Counted from the stretch's first letter, positions 35,561 through 45,398 are shown. The stretch: 64,000 bases of DNA from Flavobacterium sp. SH_e (GCF_025717045.1 NZ_JAOVZN010000003.1:186001-250000); one strand, 5' to 3'. Numbers and translations are program-made. The notes: generated by a model from the letters alone, not told the origin.

Positions 35561-38500
35561 TTATTTTCTAACTACAAAAAGCACTTTTTCTTTTATTTCG
35601 GCTTGTGGAATTGTCACTTGTTTTCCTCCGCTGATGTTGGCTTTTTTCGTTATATTTCCTGTCGAAGCATTGATTGCAAATACTTCAAATGTTCCTTTTT
35701 CGTTTGCTAAATCGATGGTAATATCCTGATCGTTTTTCAAGTAAAAAAGATAGCTTTTTCCTTTATTTTCCAGTTTCCAAAGATTGTCTGAAAACGTATT
35801 TCCGTCAACTAATTTCATTTCGCTTAAAGCGGAATAAAACTGAGGCAATTCGATTTTCGGAATGTTTGGCAATGAAGCTCCTGCCATTAAAGCCGGCCAT
35901 CCGAATCTTGAAGAACCGTCTGTTGAATATAAAATGACTTTTTCAGGATATTTTTCTCTGTATTCACGAACGGCACGATATACTTGATTATCGGTTTCTT
36001 TTCCTGTTTTCAGTTTTCTCGCGTGTTGTCTTGGTGCTAAGTTTACGCCTCCTTGTGGAGCGTAAGCTGAACCGTCTTCTTTGTAATACCAATAACGAAT
36101 GTCGATTACATCAACGGTTTTATTTCTTTTAGCATCATTTAAAATAGCATCTTGAACATCTTTTGTAGCACTTAAACCAATTAAACCTTTTTTGCCTGTT
36201 TCGTCTTTCCACTTTTGGGCTTGGTCCAACCAAAATTCCATAAAGTGTAATGGCCCTGTATATTCGGCACTTGTCAGCTGAATTACGTTGCTGTTTTCTT
36301 GAAAGTTTTCAAATGATTTTCTTATGAAACCTTCGTGTAATTTTCTTCTTTGAGCATTGGTAATATCGTAAAACTGCTCCGCCATGAAAATGCGTTTGTC
36401 TCCTGCGTACGGCGGTGGCTCAGGAAATCCTGTACTGTTGATATTATTTGCTGAACGCCAAGGTGAACTTGCCCAGTGCGCTCCAGCTTCTAAAATATTA
36501 TGCTGAAAATATTGCTGATTGATTAACAATTGTCCGTTTGGTTCTGCCAATGTTGCGAACTGCGCTAAACGGCTCCAGTACCAATCATTGAATTTTGTTA
36601 AATCATATTTACTCAAATGATCCCAAGCAAAATCTTTTCCGCTTCTTGCGAAAGGCTGTTCGTAAAATGGAGGCCAAACATCATCATCAATTCGGCGCAC
36701 ACGTTCATGATCGTCCATCCTTCTGTCGTACCATAAACCGTAATTATGTTCTAAGGAAACGATATTATTTTTAGTCAAATAATCTACAGTTTCCTGTACT
36801 TTATCTGTTAATCCGTTTCCTGTTCTTCCTGGAACGAAACGTGTGATATGTGGTGTAGATTTATTTACGAAATCATCACTTAAATCACCTCTCCACCATG
36901 CTACGTTGGTTTGTTTTCCTGCAATTACTTTTCCTTCAAAACTTAACCAGCCATTTTCTGTTGTTACTTTTGAAGTCGATTTTTCTGTTTTATTCGGAAC
37001 AACTTTTAAATCGTTCGCATTTTTTAAACCTTTACTATCTGTATTTATCGGATTTGCTTTTGAAGCTTCTACAATTAACTCCTGTAGACTTTTTGCGGTT
37101 GTTGTTGAATTTTTAGTTAATTCTGCAGCTACTTCTATACTCGGACTTGAAGAAGCTTCTGAACCTAAATCATAAATAAAAGCCTGAACCGGAAGTTTTC
37201 CTAATCTGGCTTCTAGTTGTGTGTAGAATAAACTTCTTGGACTGATATGTTCGTTTACGTTTTTCCAATGTCCGTTTCCTCCAAATTGTCCCCAAACTCC
37301 AAAAGCCCAATTTTGCGCTGTTGGCGGACTGTAACATTCTACTTTTGATGCCGATGATTCCCAGATTACAGAATTAGCTGCTGTCCATCCAGCGCCTCTT
37401 CCGCCTTGTTCTCTGTTTTTATAACTTAAAGGTTTTCCATCGATGTTTACAATGTCAAATAAAACTCCAGTTGCCCAGCTTCCAATTGCTCCGCTATTTT
37501 CGAATGGCAAATGTGATTCGCATTGTACAAACGCATTTGGGCCTGTTGTTCCAAATCCACCAACGGCGAAATCATGATATCCAAATTCTGAATAACAGCG
37601 TTGAAATAAAGTCTGCTGACCTTCTGTATAAAAAGTATGTCTTCTAAATGAAGCAATCTCTGAAATCGGTTCAGTTGCAATACAATCTTCAACCGTAACT
37701 TGCTGACTTGTTTTTAAAACCGTAACGGCTCCGCCTGCAAAGTGTTTGAAATTCACTTGTTTTACCCAGGCATTTCTAGTGTTTTCAATACTGATTGCCT
37801 GCCAACGGTGTTCTTCGTCTTTTAAGTTTGAAGGATTGTAAGTTGATTTTAGTAAGATATTTTCAATTCCGATATGTTCAATTCTTCCCGCCCATGAATA
37901 AACCGTTACTTTTGAAGTTCCGAAAACATCATCCAAAAACATTGTAATTGGTGCATTTACGGTTACTTCGTTTCCGTTGGTTTTAGTTACAACACGATTC
38001 CATGTTGTTGTCCAGTCTCCTTTTTTCCATCCAATCCAAGAAGTCTCTCCACCGAAATCCTGCATGTTTACTTCTTTAATGAAATTATCTGTTAAAGGTT
38101 TACTGATTTCGATTTCGTCTCCAACTTTTAATTTTGCTGTATTTTTTAATTGGATTTTCTGAGTTCCAAGTGGCGTGTAAACATTCGCGAATTCAAATGA
38201 ATCTTTATACACTTTATCTTTTTCTCCCAAAATTCTAATTAAAGCTTCTCTTTCCAATCCAGTTCCTAAAAGTATAGTTCCGTTTTCAGTATTTCCGCTT
38301 CCTCTTAAAACTACTCCTGATTTTCTGATGTATAAAGTTCCGCTGATTTTGAAAGTTCCTTTGTCCAACAAAACCGCTCCACGAAAACCCGATTTATCTG
38401 GTTTTAATGCGCTTACATAATCTATTGCATTTTGGATTTTCTTCGTTGCATCTTCTTCTTGTTGAGAAACAAAAATTTTGTTGTCTAGATTCGGAAGCGC

Positions 38501-38746
38501 AACTTCTGAATTTCTGTATCCTGCAAAAGAAAAATCAGGGATTTGATTTCCTTGACTATCTGTGTTGAAAGAAAGTTTTCCTTCTTTGGTTTTAACAATG
38601 TCTGGAAAATTGTTTTGGGCTGTGATGTTACCAGATATAAACATAGTAAAACACATTATCACTAATGTGTTTTTGAAGGAAGGAATTATATTTTGTTTAA
38701 TGAAATTCACTTTTAGTATATTTTTCAATTTTCTAAAGTTAAGCAT
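35561..38746 (-). CDS. Two-domain secreted protein: beta-helix plus TIM-barrel-like (DUF6298-type) domain
   Basis: This is a 1061-residue protein. Residues about 75-560 form a right-handed beta-helix of the pectin-lyase type (AVLLDKGTFKISGTLYIRKS, GVVLRGSG, NAWVKQVNFKHFAGGAVTVL). Residues about 620-960 are of a different nature, with EHNYGLWYDRRMDDHERVRR, WSRLAQFATLAEP, RIFMAEQFYDIT and YTGPLHFMEFWLDQAQKW, and look like a glycosidase-type barrel of unassigned activity. A short beta-sandwich ends the protein. The ATG at 38746 is used because the frame upstream to 38800 lies in a palindromic repeat. The leader is long; Met31-Gln44 contains the hydrophobic stretch. I would expect a new pectin-active enzyme. 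Confidence 0.65.
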   Translation of the reverse strand: MLNFRKLKNILKVNFIKQNIIPSFKNTLVIMCFTMFISGNITAQNNFPDIVKTKEGKLSFNTDSQGNQIPDFSFAGYRNSEVALPNLDNKIFVSQQEEDATKKIQNAIDYVSALKPDKSGFRGAVLLDKGTFKISGTLYIRKSGVVLRGSGNTENGTILLGTGLEREALIRILGEKDKVYKDSFEFANVYTPLGTQKIQLKNTAKLKVGDEIEISKPLTDNFIKEVNMQDFGGETSWIGWKKGDWTTTWNRVVTKTNGNEVTVNAPITMFLDDVFGTSKVTVYSWAGRIEHIGIENILLKSTYNPSNLKDEEHRWQAISIENTRNAWVKQVNFKHFAGGAVTVLKTSQQVTVEDCIATEPISEIASFRRHTFYTEGQQTLFQRCYSEFGYHDFAVGGFGTTGPNAFVQCESHLPFENSGAIGSWATGVLFDIVNIDGKPLSYKNREQGGRGAGWTAANSVIWESSASKVECYSPPTAQNWAFGVWGQFGGNGHWKNVNEHISPRSLFYTQLEARLGKLPVQAFIYDLGSEASSSPSIEVAAELTKNSTTTAKSLQELIVEASKANPINTDSKGLKNANDLKVVPNKTEKSTSKVTTENGWLSFEGKVIAGKQTNVAWWRGDLSDDFVNKSTPHITRFVPGRTGNGLTDKVQETVDYLTKNNIVSLEHNYGLWYDRRMDDHERVRRIDDDVWPPFYEQPFARSGKDFAWDHLSKYDLTKFNDWYWSRLAQFATLAEPNGQLLINQQYFQHNILEAGAHWASSPWRSANNINSTGFPEPPPYAGDKRIFMAEQFYDITNAQRRKLHEGFIRKSFENFQENSNVIQLTSAEYTGPLHFMEFWLDQAQKWKDETGKKGLIGLSATKDVQDAILNDAKRNKTVDVIDIRYWYYKEDGSAYAPQGGVNLAPRQHARKLKTGKETDNQVYRAVREYREKYPEKVILYSTDGSSRFGWPALMAGASLPNIPKIELPQFYSALSEMKLVDGNTFSDNLWKLENKGKSYLFYLKNDQDITIDLANEKGTFEVFAINASTGNITKKANISGGKQVTIPQAEIKEKVLFVVRK

Positions 38747-38756
38747 TTCCACAATC

Positions 38757-38847
38757 TTGTCATTTCGACGAAGGAGAAATCTCACGCGGGATTTACGCAC
38801 TGTTGTGGAGTTTCAAGTGTGATTCCTCTTTCCTCGGAATGACAAAC
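38757..38847. repeat. Family A palindrome, copy 5
   Basis: Arms 38757-38781 and 38821-38845 with mixed subtypes (CGACGAAGG left, TCTTTCCTCGGAATG right). The minus-strand frame through it spuriously extends the neighbouring gene. Confidence 0.8.
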
Positions 38848-38871
38848 TTTGGGTGTATACTTTATGCTGAA

Positions 38872-40578
38872 TTATTGCAATAATGATTTCAACTTAGCCA
38901 AAGTATCCGTATTATTTTCCGTTTTTGTCCAATCAGTTTTACTTGTTGGATCGATTCCGTTAAAATACTTTTCAATGTTTGTATAACCGTCTCCGTTTGC
39001 GTCCATATTTGCATCTGAAGCATCATTAGGATTTAAACCAAATTTCTTTTCCCAAGCATCAGGAATTCCGTCATTGTCTGAATCTTTATAGGCTTTCCCT
39101 TTGTAAGTTGGATAACCTCCCACTTGGTCGGGATGCGTTATAATTCCTTTTTTATAAGAATCAGCCGGTAATCTTCTTTTGATATATTCTTTTCCGATTG
39201 AATTTTCTAAACCGTCTTTAACTTCAATTTTTCCTGTTCTAACTTGTTTTAGAATTCTTTCGTCAACAGCATCTCTTTTTGGGATTGTAGCTCCAACATT
39301 TGTTAAAACATATTCATAAGCTTCTTCTGCCGACATAATATTAAATTTTGGCATTGAGAAAGGTTTTGGCTGTTTGATTGCTGCTAAAAATTCCTTTGTT
39401 TCAGCTTCAGGAAGATTTTCCAATTGTACACCGCCATTCCAGTTATCTGCTGTAACTTCTGGAGAACCTACAATGAAGTTTCCTGAAACGTAAGCTCTTC
39501 CGTATTGTTTTGGCTCAATATAACCTGATTCTGGTTTTACAATTCTATATGCAATAGGTTCATTTGCAGGTGTTATTGGTCCAGGTTTGAAATAATTGTT
39601 GATGATGTTCAACATCGAACGATAATCACCTCCGTCTAGCGTACGATTCCACCAATTGAATACTACATTATTCACAAAATTAAAGTCGCCATACATTCCG
39701 ATAGAAGCGTTTCTAGAAATGTTATCTGCCCATAAATTGCGCATAAAAGTACTGTTTAATCCGCCGATTGTACTTCCGAAAGCGTGATTGTACGTATCTA
39801 AACCTTCTGATGAAATAGTGTTTTGAATCGTGATATTACAAGCTGGAAGTTTTTCTAATTTTGACTTAGCATTTGCTGCAAATTGGTGTCTGTATAAAGA
39901 AATATTTTCGTCTAATCCCCAACTTACAGAACAGTGATCTACAATGATATTTCCCATTGGATTTCCTCCAAGCGCATCATCTCTTCTGGTTACTTCGGTT
40001 GCACCACGTCTAAAACGCATATGGCGAATAATAACGTCGTGTGTATCTATTTCTAAAGTTTCTCCAGCGATACAGATTCCGTCACCCGGAGCGGTTTGTC
40101 CAGCAATGGTTACGTAAGGCGCGCGCATGCTGATTCTTTTCTTCAATTGAATAATTCCCGAAACGTTGAAAACAATTGTTCTCGCTCCAACCGCTTCGCA
40201 GGCTTCACGAAAAGTTCCTTTTCCACTATCTTCTAAACTTGTCACGACAAATATTTTTCCGCCACGTCCGCCTTGTGTATATGCTCCACCGCCTTCAGCA
40301 CCTGGAAAAGCAGGAATATCAGCAAAAACAAAATCTTTTGGATACGAAGCCCAAGGTAAATATGGTTTTCCTTGTTTTGCTTCTTCTTTGATTATATGCA
40401 GATTAGCATTCCAGATTTCGCTCAGCCTTTTTTCTTCGTCAGCTAAAACAGCATCGGCTTTTGCTTGAACATCTTTTGGAATTACGGGATATTGGGCATA
40501 TGCCGACGAAACAAGAGAACAAAATGAAAAAGCCATCAATGTTCTCTTTAAAGTGCGGTTGGGAAAAATATTTTGCAT
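38872..40578 (-). CDS. PL1 pectate lyase
   Basis: This is a 568-residue secreted lyase (signal ending in AYAQ). The PL1 beta-helix begins at IPAFPGAEGGGAYTQGGRGG (about residue 88). It contains ITIAGQTAPGDGICIAG-type turns and the Ca-binding VDHCSVSWGLDENIS near 216. The last about 90 residues carry a thrombospondin-type-3-like calcium motif (DSDNDGIPDAWEKKFGLNP, DANGDGYTNIEKY). It splits de-esterified homogalacturonan by beta-elimination. It is a clear paralog of the PL1 at 41588, with DUF3826 between them. Confidence 0.92.
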   Translation of the reverse strand: MQNIFPNRTLKRTLMAFSFCSLVSSAYAQYPVIPKDVQAKADAVLADEEKRLSEIWNANLHIIKEEAKQGKPYLPWASYPKDFVFADIPAFPGAEGGGAYTQGGRGGKIFVVTSLEDSGKGTFREACEAVGARTIVFNVSGIIQLKKRISMRAPYVTIAGQTAPGDGICIAGETLEIDTHDVIIRHMRFRRGATEVTRRDDALGGNPMGNIIVDHCSVSWGLDENISLYRHQFAANAKSKLEKLPACNITIQNTISSEGLDTYNHAFGSTIGGLNSTFMRNLWADNISRNASIGMYGDFNFVNNVVFNWWNRTLDGGDYRSMLNIINNYFKPGPITPANEPIAYRIVKPESGYIEPKQYGRAYVSGNFIVGSPEVTADNWNGGVQLENLPEAETKEFLAAIKQPKPFSMPKFNIMSAEEAYEYVLTNVGATIPKRDAVDERILKQVRTGKIEVKDGLENSIGKEYIKRRLPADSYKKGIITHPDQVGGYPTYKGKAYKDSDNDGIPDAWEKKFGLNPNDASDANMDANGDGYTNIEKYFNGIDPTSKTDWTKTENNTDTLAKLKSLLQ

Positions 40579-40625
40579 TTTATTGTGTGGTCTAGTTAAT
40601 AGTTTTTGGTGTAAAGTGTAAGAGA

Positions 40626-41315
40626 TTATTCTTTTGCAGTAGAATCTTTTGCTTTATTCTTTTCTCTTTCTTCAATACGTTTATGCCAGTCAGCACTTTC
40701 TTTGTTTAAATCGTAACCTTGTTTTGATAAATAGTTGTTGATTCTTCCTTTGTATTTACCAAACCAGCCGTGTTTTTCTTTAGATGAACCTGCGTCCATT
40801 GCATGCTCTCTGGCTTCAACTAAAGCTTTATAAATATAATCTTTTTGTTCTGCTGTTAAATTTGGAAGCATATCGTTGTAACCTGCTACTGTAATAGGAA
40901 GTACTCCATAAGTCATTCCGTCTTTAACCTCAGTAATTTTGTCTTCAGATAATTCTTTACCTAATTTTTTGATATAAGATTTGTGCAGTTTCGCGATTGA
41001 TTCGTCTGCTTTTGCTTTCAGTTTATCAATTTTCTTGTTTTGATCTTCTTTTGCTAAAGAAGTATCTTCTTTCACTTTTTTGATATCAGCATCTCTTCCG
41101 TCTTGAATTTCAGTTAAATCTCTGAATTGCTGCGCGATGATATTGGAAACTGCTTTTTCTTTTGCTTCGTTTTTCAAATCTAATTTGGTAACGATTTTTG
41201 CAGCTCTTTCGTTAGTTACCTTTACATATTCAGGATCTAAATGCTGTTGTGCATTTAAACTTGAAAATGCGAAAACCAGCGATAATAAACCAGCATTTAA
41301 TTTATTTAGTGCCAT
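40626..41315 (-). CDS. DUF3826 family protein
   Basis: This is a 229-residue exported protein with signal ending near LNAQ. It is rich in Lys and Glu, largely helical, with LDPEYVKVTNERAAKIVTKL, LPNLTAEQKDYIYKALVEAR and a C-terminal WFGKYKGRINNYLSKQGYDL NKE-type segment. I recognise it as the DUF3826 group found in Bacteroidetes pectin loci; its function is unknown. It starts 47 bases upstream of one PL1 gene and follows another, so a role tied to galacturonan breakdown, perhaps binding or scaffolding, is likely. No catalytic motif is visible. Confidence 0.75.
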   Translation of the reverse strand: MALNKLNAGLLSLVFAFSSLNAQQHLDPEYVKVTNERAAKIVTKLDLKNEAKEKAVSNIIAQQFRDLTEIQDGRDADIKKVKEDTSLAKEDQNKKIDKLKAKADESIAKLHKSYIKKLGKELSEDKITEVKDGMTYGVLPITVAGYNDMLPNLTAEQKDYIYKALVEAREHAMDAGSSKEKHGWFGKYKGRINNYLSKQGYDLNKESADWHKRIEEREKNKAKDSTAKE

Positions 41316-41416
41316 TGTCTTTCTTTTTTTAGTTATTTTTTTAACTCAATCATAAGGCCAACGGCCTTTAAGCAACACCATAGGATAAAATCCTATGAAT
41401 TACAAATCATATAGCA

Positions 41417-41480
41417 AAGCCCTGAAAGGGCGTAAGCCTTTGCCCATATTTCATTAATTACTTTCGCCCTTTCAGGGCTT
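41417..41480. repeat. Intergenic palindrome (family H)
   Basis: Perfect 16-nt arms AAGCCCTGAAAGGGCG (41417-41432) and complement (41465-41480). Further TAGGATAAAATCCTA-like and GCCTTTCAGGC words flank it. Confidence 0.85.
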
Positions 41481-41538
41481 TTTTTATACATAGGACGTTG
41501 TCTTATGTTGGTGCTTTGAGCCTTTCAGGCTCTTTTTT

Positions 41539-41574
41539 AAAACATTCTTGTTTACTCTGAAACAAGAATGTTTT
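41539..41574 (-). terminator. Candidate terminator after PL1
   Basis: A 15-bp perfect stem (arms 41539-41553 and 41560-41574) with 6-nt loop, flanked by A/T runs, sits 14 bases past the PL1 stop. The T stretch is part of the stem, so it may be an mRNA end or a processing hairpin. Confidence 0.6.
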
Positions 41575-41587
41575 AAAAAATTATTCC

Positions 41588-43300
41588 TTATTTTAAATCT
41601 AATAGAGGTCTAACTAATGTTTCTTTATTATTAGCTAAATCTTTCCAGTCCACTTTTATCGCAGGATTTACACCGTTAATGTAATCTTCAATATTAGAGT
41701 AACCGTCTCCGTTTAGATCTCCTTGAGCATCAGATGGATCATTCGGGTTTAAACCGTATTTTTTCTCCCATGCATCTGGCATTCCGTCTTTGTCTGTATC
41801 TACATAAGGTTTTCCTTTGTATTCTGGATATCCGCCAACTTGAGATATATCTGTAATGATTCCCTTTTTATAAGAATCCATTGGTAAACGTCTGTGTTCG
41901 AATTGGTAGAAAGTCTTTTTCTCTAAACCTTTTGCATATTCTGGAACTCCTGTTTTTACCGTTCTTACGATTCTTTCGTCTACTTTATCCCTAATTGGAA
42001 GAGTTGCTCCAACATTTTTAAGTACGAATTCATAAGATTCTTCAGCTGTCATAAATTTGTTGAACCATGGCATTGGGAAAGGTTTAGGTGCTTTCATTTT
42101 AGCAAAATATTCTTTTGCTTCATCATATGTCATTAATTCTCCTTTTTTATTTTCTAACTGAATTCCGCCGTCCCAGTTGTCTTTAGTCACTTTTTCGTTT
42201 CCGTTTACAACATTTCCATTTACGTAAGCTCTACCAAAAACCATATAAGGCAATTTACTTCTTCCCGATTCTGGTTTTAAGATTCTGTAGCTAATTGGCT
42301 GAGTCAAATCGGTTACTGGACCTGGTTTGTAGAAGTTGTTGATGATGTTGTAGTTCGCAGTGTAATCACCACCATCTGTAGATCTGTTGTACCAGTTGAA
42401 AACCACATTATTCACAAAATTGAAAATTCCATTCCAACCAATAGAAGGGTTTCTTCCAGCATTATTAGCCCACATATTTCTCATGAAAGAACAGTTTTCT
42501 CCACCTAAAGTACTTCCGAAAGCGTGATTATAAGTATCTAAAGCTTCTCCGAATAAACTGTTTTGGATTGTAATGTTTACCGTTCCCACTTTAATATCTG
42601 GGTAACCTGGCCCTGGGTTGTACATGTGTCTGTAAATTGACATGTTTTCGTCTAATCCCCAAGTTGCAGAAACGTGGTCGATCATGATATTTCCAACAGG
42701 ATTTCCACCGATAGCATCGTCACGACGACCTACGAAAGTTTCTCCACGACGGAAACGTACGTGTCTGATAATTACGTCATGCGTATCAATCCAAGTTGAT
42801 TCTCCTGCAATACAAACACCATCTCCAGGAGCAGTTTGACCTGCAATTGTAATGTAAGGCGCACGAATAATCAACGGACTTTTTAATCTGATAATTCCAG
42901 CAACATTAAATACCACTATTCTCGCTCCTCCTTGTTCGCATACTTCACGTAATGTTCCAGGTCCACGATCTTCCAAACTTGTTACTGTATACACTTTTCC
43001 TCCACGTCCACCAAATGTGTACATTCCACCACCTTCAGCACCTGGAAAAGCAGGAATATCTGCCTGAGGTAAGTCGGTTGGTCTTGCTGCCCACGGAATA
43101 TATGGTTTTCCATGTTTTGCTTCTTCTTCAATAACTACTAAAGCTTTTGTCCAAGCTTCATCAGAAAGTCTTTGAGCTTCTTCTTTAATTGCTTTTTCCT
43201 GAGCCTGAACTTCTGGACTTATCTTCGGATATTGAGCAAAACATTTTGCGCTTCCCAAAAAAAGCAGAGATGATGCGATAAATAATGCGGAATTTTTCAT
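41588..43300 (-). CDS. PL1 pectate lyase, second copy
   Basis: This is a 570-residue secreted lyase (signal ending in CFAQ). The domain order is as in the PL1 at 38872: helix start IPAFPGAEGGGMYTFGGRGG, IDHVSATWGLDENMS near residue 209, and a C-terminal calcium motif DTDKDGMPDAWEKKYGLNP, DLNGDGYSNIEDY. It is the first gene after susD, which usually marks a major endo-acting enzyme of a PUL. Similarity to the 38872 gene runs end to end, so this is a tandem duplication with DUF3826 in between. Confidence 0.92.
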   Translation of the reverse strand: MKNSALFIASSLLFLGSAKCFAQYPKISPEVQAQEKAIKEEAQRLSDEAWTKALVVIEEEAKHGKPYIPWAARPTDLPQADIPAFPGAEGGGMYTFGGRGGKVYTVTSLEDRGPGTLREVCEQGGARIVVFNVAGIIRLKSPLIIRAPYITIAGQTAPGDGVCIAGESTWIDTHDVIIRHVRFRRGETFVGRRDDAIGGNPVGNIMIDHVSATWGLDENMSIYRHMYNPGPGYPDIKVGTVNITIQNSLFGEALDTYNHAFGSTLGGENCSFMRNMWANNAGRNPSIGWNGIFNFVNNVVFNWYNRSTDGGDYTANYNIINNFYKPGPVTDLTQPISYRILKPESGRSKLPYMVFGRAYVNGNVVNGNEKVTKDNWDGGIQLENKKGELMTYDEAKEYFAKMKAPKPFPMPWFNKFMTAEESYEFVLKNVGATLPIRDKVDERIVRTVKTGVPEYAKGLEKKTFYQFEHRRLPMDSYKKGIITDISQVGGYPEYKGKPYVDTDKDGMPDAWEKKYGLNPNDPSDAQGDLNGDGYSNIEDYINGVNPAIKVDWKDLANNKETLVRPLLDLK

Positions 43301-43337
43301 GTTAATTTCTAGTTGTGGTAATTCTTTTTAAACAAAT

Positions 43338-43365
43338 CACCTGTATCTTTTGACGAATACAGGTG
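43338..43365 (-). promoter_or_regulatory. Intercistronic hairpin between susD and PL1
   Basis: A 9-bp stem CACCTGTAT/ATACAGGTG (43338-43346, 43357-43365) with a 10-nt loop and no strong T run. It may act as a processing or partial-termination site that lowers or uncouples downstream expression from susCD. Confidence 0.55.
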
Positions 43366-43403
43366 AAAAGCTTTATATGATAATCCTTGTTTTGATATTA
43401 AAT

Positions 43404-45380
43404 TTATTCTTGATAATTAAAGGTTCCTTGTGCTCCAAAATTATCATTCCAGCCAATAGTTTGTAATAACCACGGATTTGCTGTTAAAGGCGCAGTTGCA
43501 AGACCATTTATATAGTAGTTTGGATTAAATTTAATATTAACCGCCGCTCCATTATAGTTATCCATTGGTGTTATTAATTCTGTACGTGTAAAATTAGTGT
43601 TATAGAAATTAGCCAAAGTTGTTAATTGCGCTTGGAAATTAGCTGCATCTGGATCGGCCATAATACTTGCACGATCAGCAGACAAAGGATCTTTTGTAGA
43701 AGATTCAGCTGTGTTTTTGTATTGTAAAAAGTTTCCAGTACGTTTTGTGCCGTTAATTGGCGTTAAACGCAATTTACTGACAGTTCCTCCAGTTACACCT
43801 GCAAGTGCTTCATTATCGTAAAGCATCCATCTTTGAACATCCCAGAAACGTTTTCCTTCGTATGCCAATTCTACTCTACGCTCGTATAATACTGCTTCGA
43901 TTGCTGCATATTTATCAGAAAGCGTTCCAATTCCGTAATTATTTGCTGCAGGAATACCCACACGGTTTCTAATTCTTCCTAAATAAGCTAATGTATTGTT
44001 AGTCTGGCCTAAAGCTGCATAACATTCTGCAATATTCAATAATAATTCGGCATAACGATATTCCATAATATCGGTTCCAGAATATTGGAAATTCGTTTCT
44101 TTACTTGCTGCTGAATTACTCATTTTTCTAACAAATGCAGGGCTTGAAACCGCTGTATTTGAATCTGCGAAACCTGCTTTATTAGAACCATCTACCCAAC
44201 GGTAAGCCCATAGAACTGCGTCTGGAGTTTCTTTGTAACCCCATTTAACTCCAGAAAAAGCAAATGTTCTGTAGAATCTTGGATCTCTATCTACAAAGAA
44301 TGTAAAATCATTATATCCATTTGCAGCTGTAGGTCTTTTACCGTCTTTCATTGGAAACAAATCAATCATTTCTTTAGGAGCTGGCGTTCCTCCTCCTGTT
44401 CCACCTAAACTCAATAAACGAATCCCTTTTTCCCATGAATTGTTTATTCCTGTAGATAAAGTAGATGTACCGCAAAGTTGTACTGCAATAGCTTCTGAAC
44501 AAAAAACATTATCAATTAAAAACATTGATTCCCATTGTTTTGCAGAACTTCCATATAATCCGTAACCATCAGCTGTTAATTGTGCTTCTGCTTCAAGACC
44601 TGCTTTTAAAGCAGCTTCCCAACGCTCATTAGAACCATCCCAGCTTTTATTAAATAACGGACTTGCAAAAGTTAATAAAACTCTTGATTTTTGAGCCATT
44701 GCTGCGCCTTTTGTAAAACGACCATAATTAGCTGAATCCCAATTTCCAGGAAGCAAACTTGCCGCCATATCAAGATCTTTTACAATTTGATCTACTACTT
44801 CTGAAACTTTTGCTCTTGGAAGCTGAATAGAAGGATCATCTGCAGATGCATTTTGAACAGTTGTAACAATAGGAACTCCTCCGTAAACACGCATTAAATC
44901 AAAATATTGCATTGCACGCATGTAATACATTTGCCCTTTTGCACGATCACGAAAAGTTTTGTCAAGGTTTGAACCTTTAACATCAACTTCTTCTATGAAA
45001 GCTGTACACTCTCTGATTCTGTTATATGGATAATTATTAATACTTGTTGTTAATTTTGCTCCATAATATGTACTTGCTTCAGCAGCGTTCAAAAGCGTTT
45101 TATTTGGATTGATATAATCCTGTGTTCCTCCTAATTCCTCAGTTAGTTTTGAATTTGTATCTGTATACGAACCAATAACTGTTGCTGTAGGCGATTTATA
45201 TGAATTATAAAAATCATAATACTGATTATCTACATAGGCTTGTGCACGCTCTTGAGTTTGATAGAACGTATCATCGTATAAGCCATAAGCTTGCTTATCT
45301 TTAAGAAAATCATCACTACAAGAAGCAGTACCTAAGGCAAGCAAAAGTGATAATGTTATATATTTAAATGGTGTTTTCAT
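43404..45380 (-). CDS. susD: SusD/RagB family glycan-binding lipoprotein
   Basis: This is a 658-residue outer-membrane lipoprotein. The leader ends LALGTASC (Cys21), followed by SDD, a Bacteroidetes surface-export signal. Tetratricopeptide-like helices carry RDRAKGQMYYMRAMQYFDLM RVYGGVP-type sequence, and the C-terminal part has YRYAELLLNIAECYAALGQ and VLYERRVELAYEGKRFWDVQ, both typical of SusD. It lies 18 bases downstream of susC and forms the lid of the SusC transporter, binding pectic oligosaccharides at the cell surface. It is longer than many SusD proteins (about 550), hinting at a large ligand. Confidence 0.96.
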   Translation of the reverse strand: MKTPFKYITLSLLLALGTASCSDDFLKDKQAYGLYDDTFYQTQERAQAYVDNQYYDFYNSYKSPTATVIGSYTDTNSKLTEELGGTQDYINPNKTLLNAAEASTYYGAKLTTSINNYPYNRIRECTAFIEEVDVKGSNLDKTFRDRAKGQMYYMRAMQYFDLMRVYGGVPIVTTVQNASADDPSIQLPRAKVSEVVDQIVKDLDMAASLLPGNWDSANYGRFTKGAAMAQKSRVLLTFASPLFNKSWDGSNERWEAALKAGLEAEAQLTADGYGLYGSSAKQWESMFLIDNVFCSEAIAVQLCGTSTLSTGINNSWEKGIRLLSLGGTGGGTPAPKEMIDLFPMKDGKRPTAANGYNDFTFFVDRDPRFYRTFAFSGVKWGYKETPDAVLWAYRWVDGSNKAGFADSNTAVSSPAFVRKMSNSAASKETNFQYSGTDIMEYRYAELLLNIAECYAALGQTNNTLAYLGRIRNRVGIPAANNYGIGTLSDKYAAIEAVLYERRVELAYEGKRFWDVQRWMLYDNEALAGVTGGTVSKLRLTPINGTKRTGNFLQYKNTAESSTKDPLSADRASIMADPDAANFQAQLTTLANFYNTNFTRTELITPMDNYNGAAVNIKFNPNYYINGLATAPLTANPWLLQTIGWNDNFGAQGTFNYQE

Positions 45381-45398
45381 AATTGCTTTTAATTTAGA

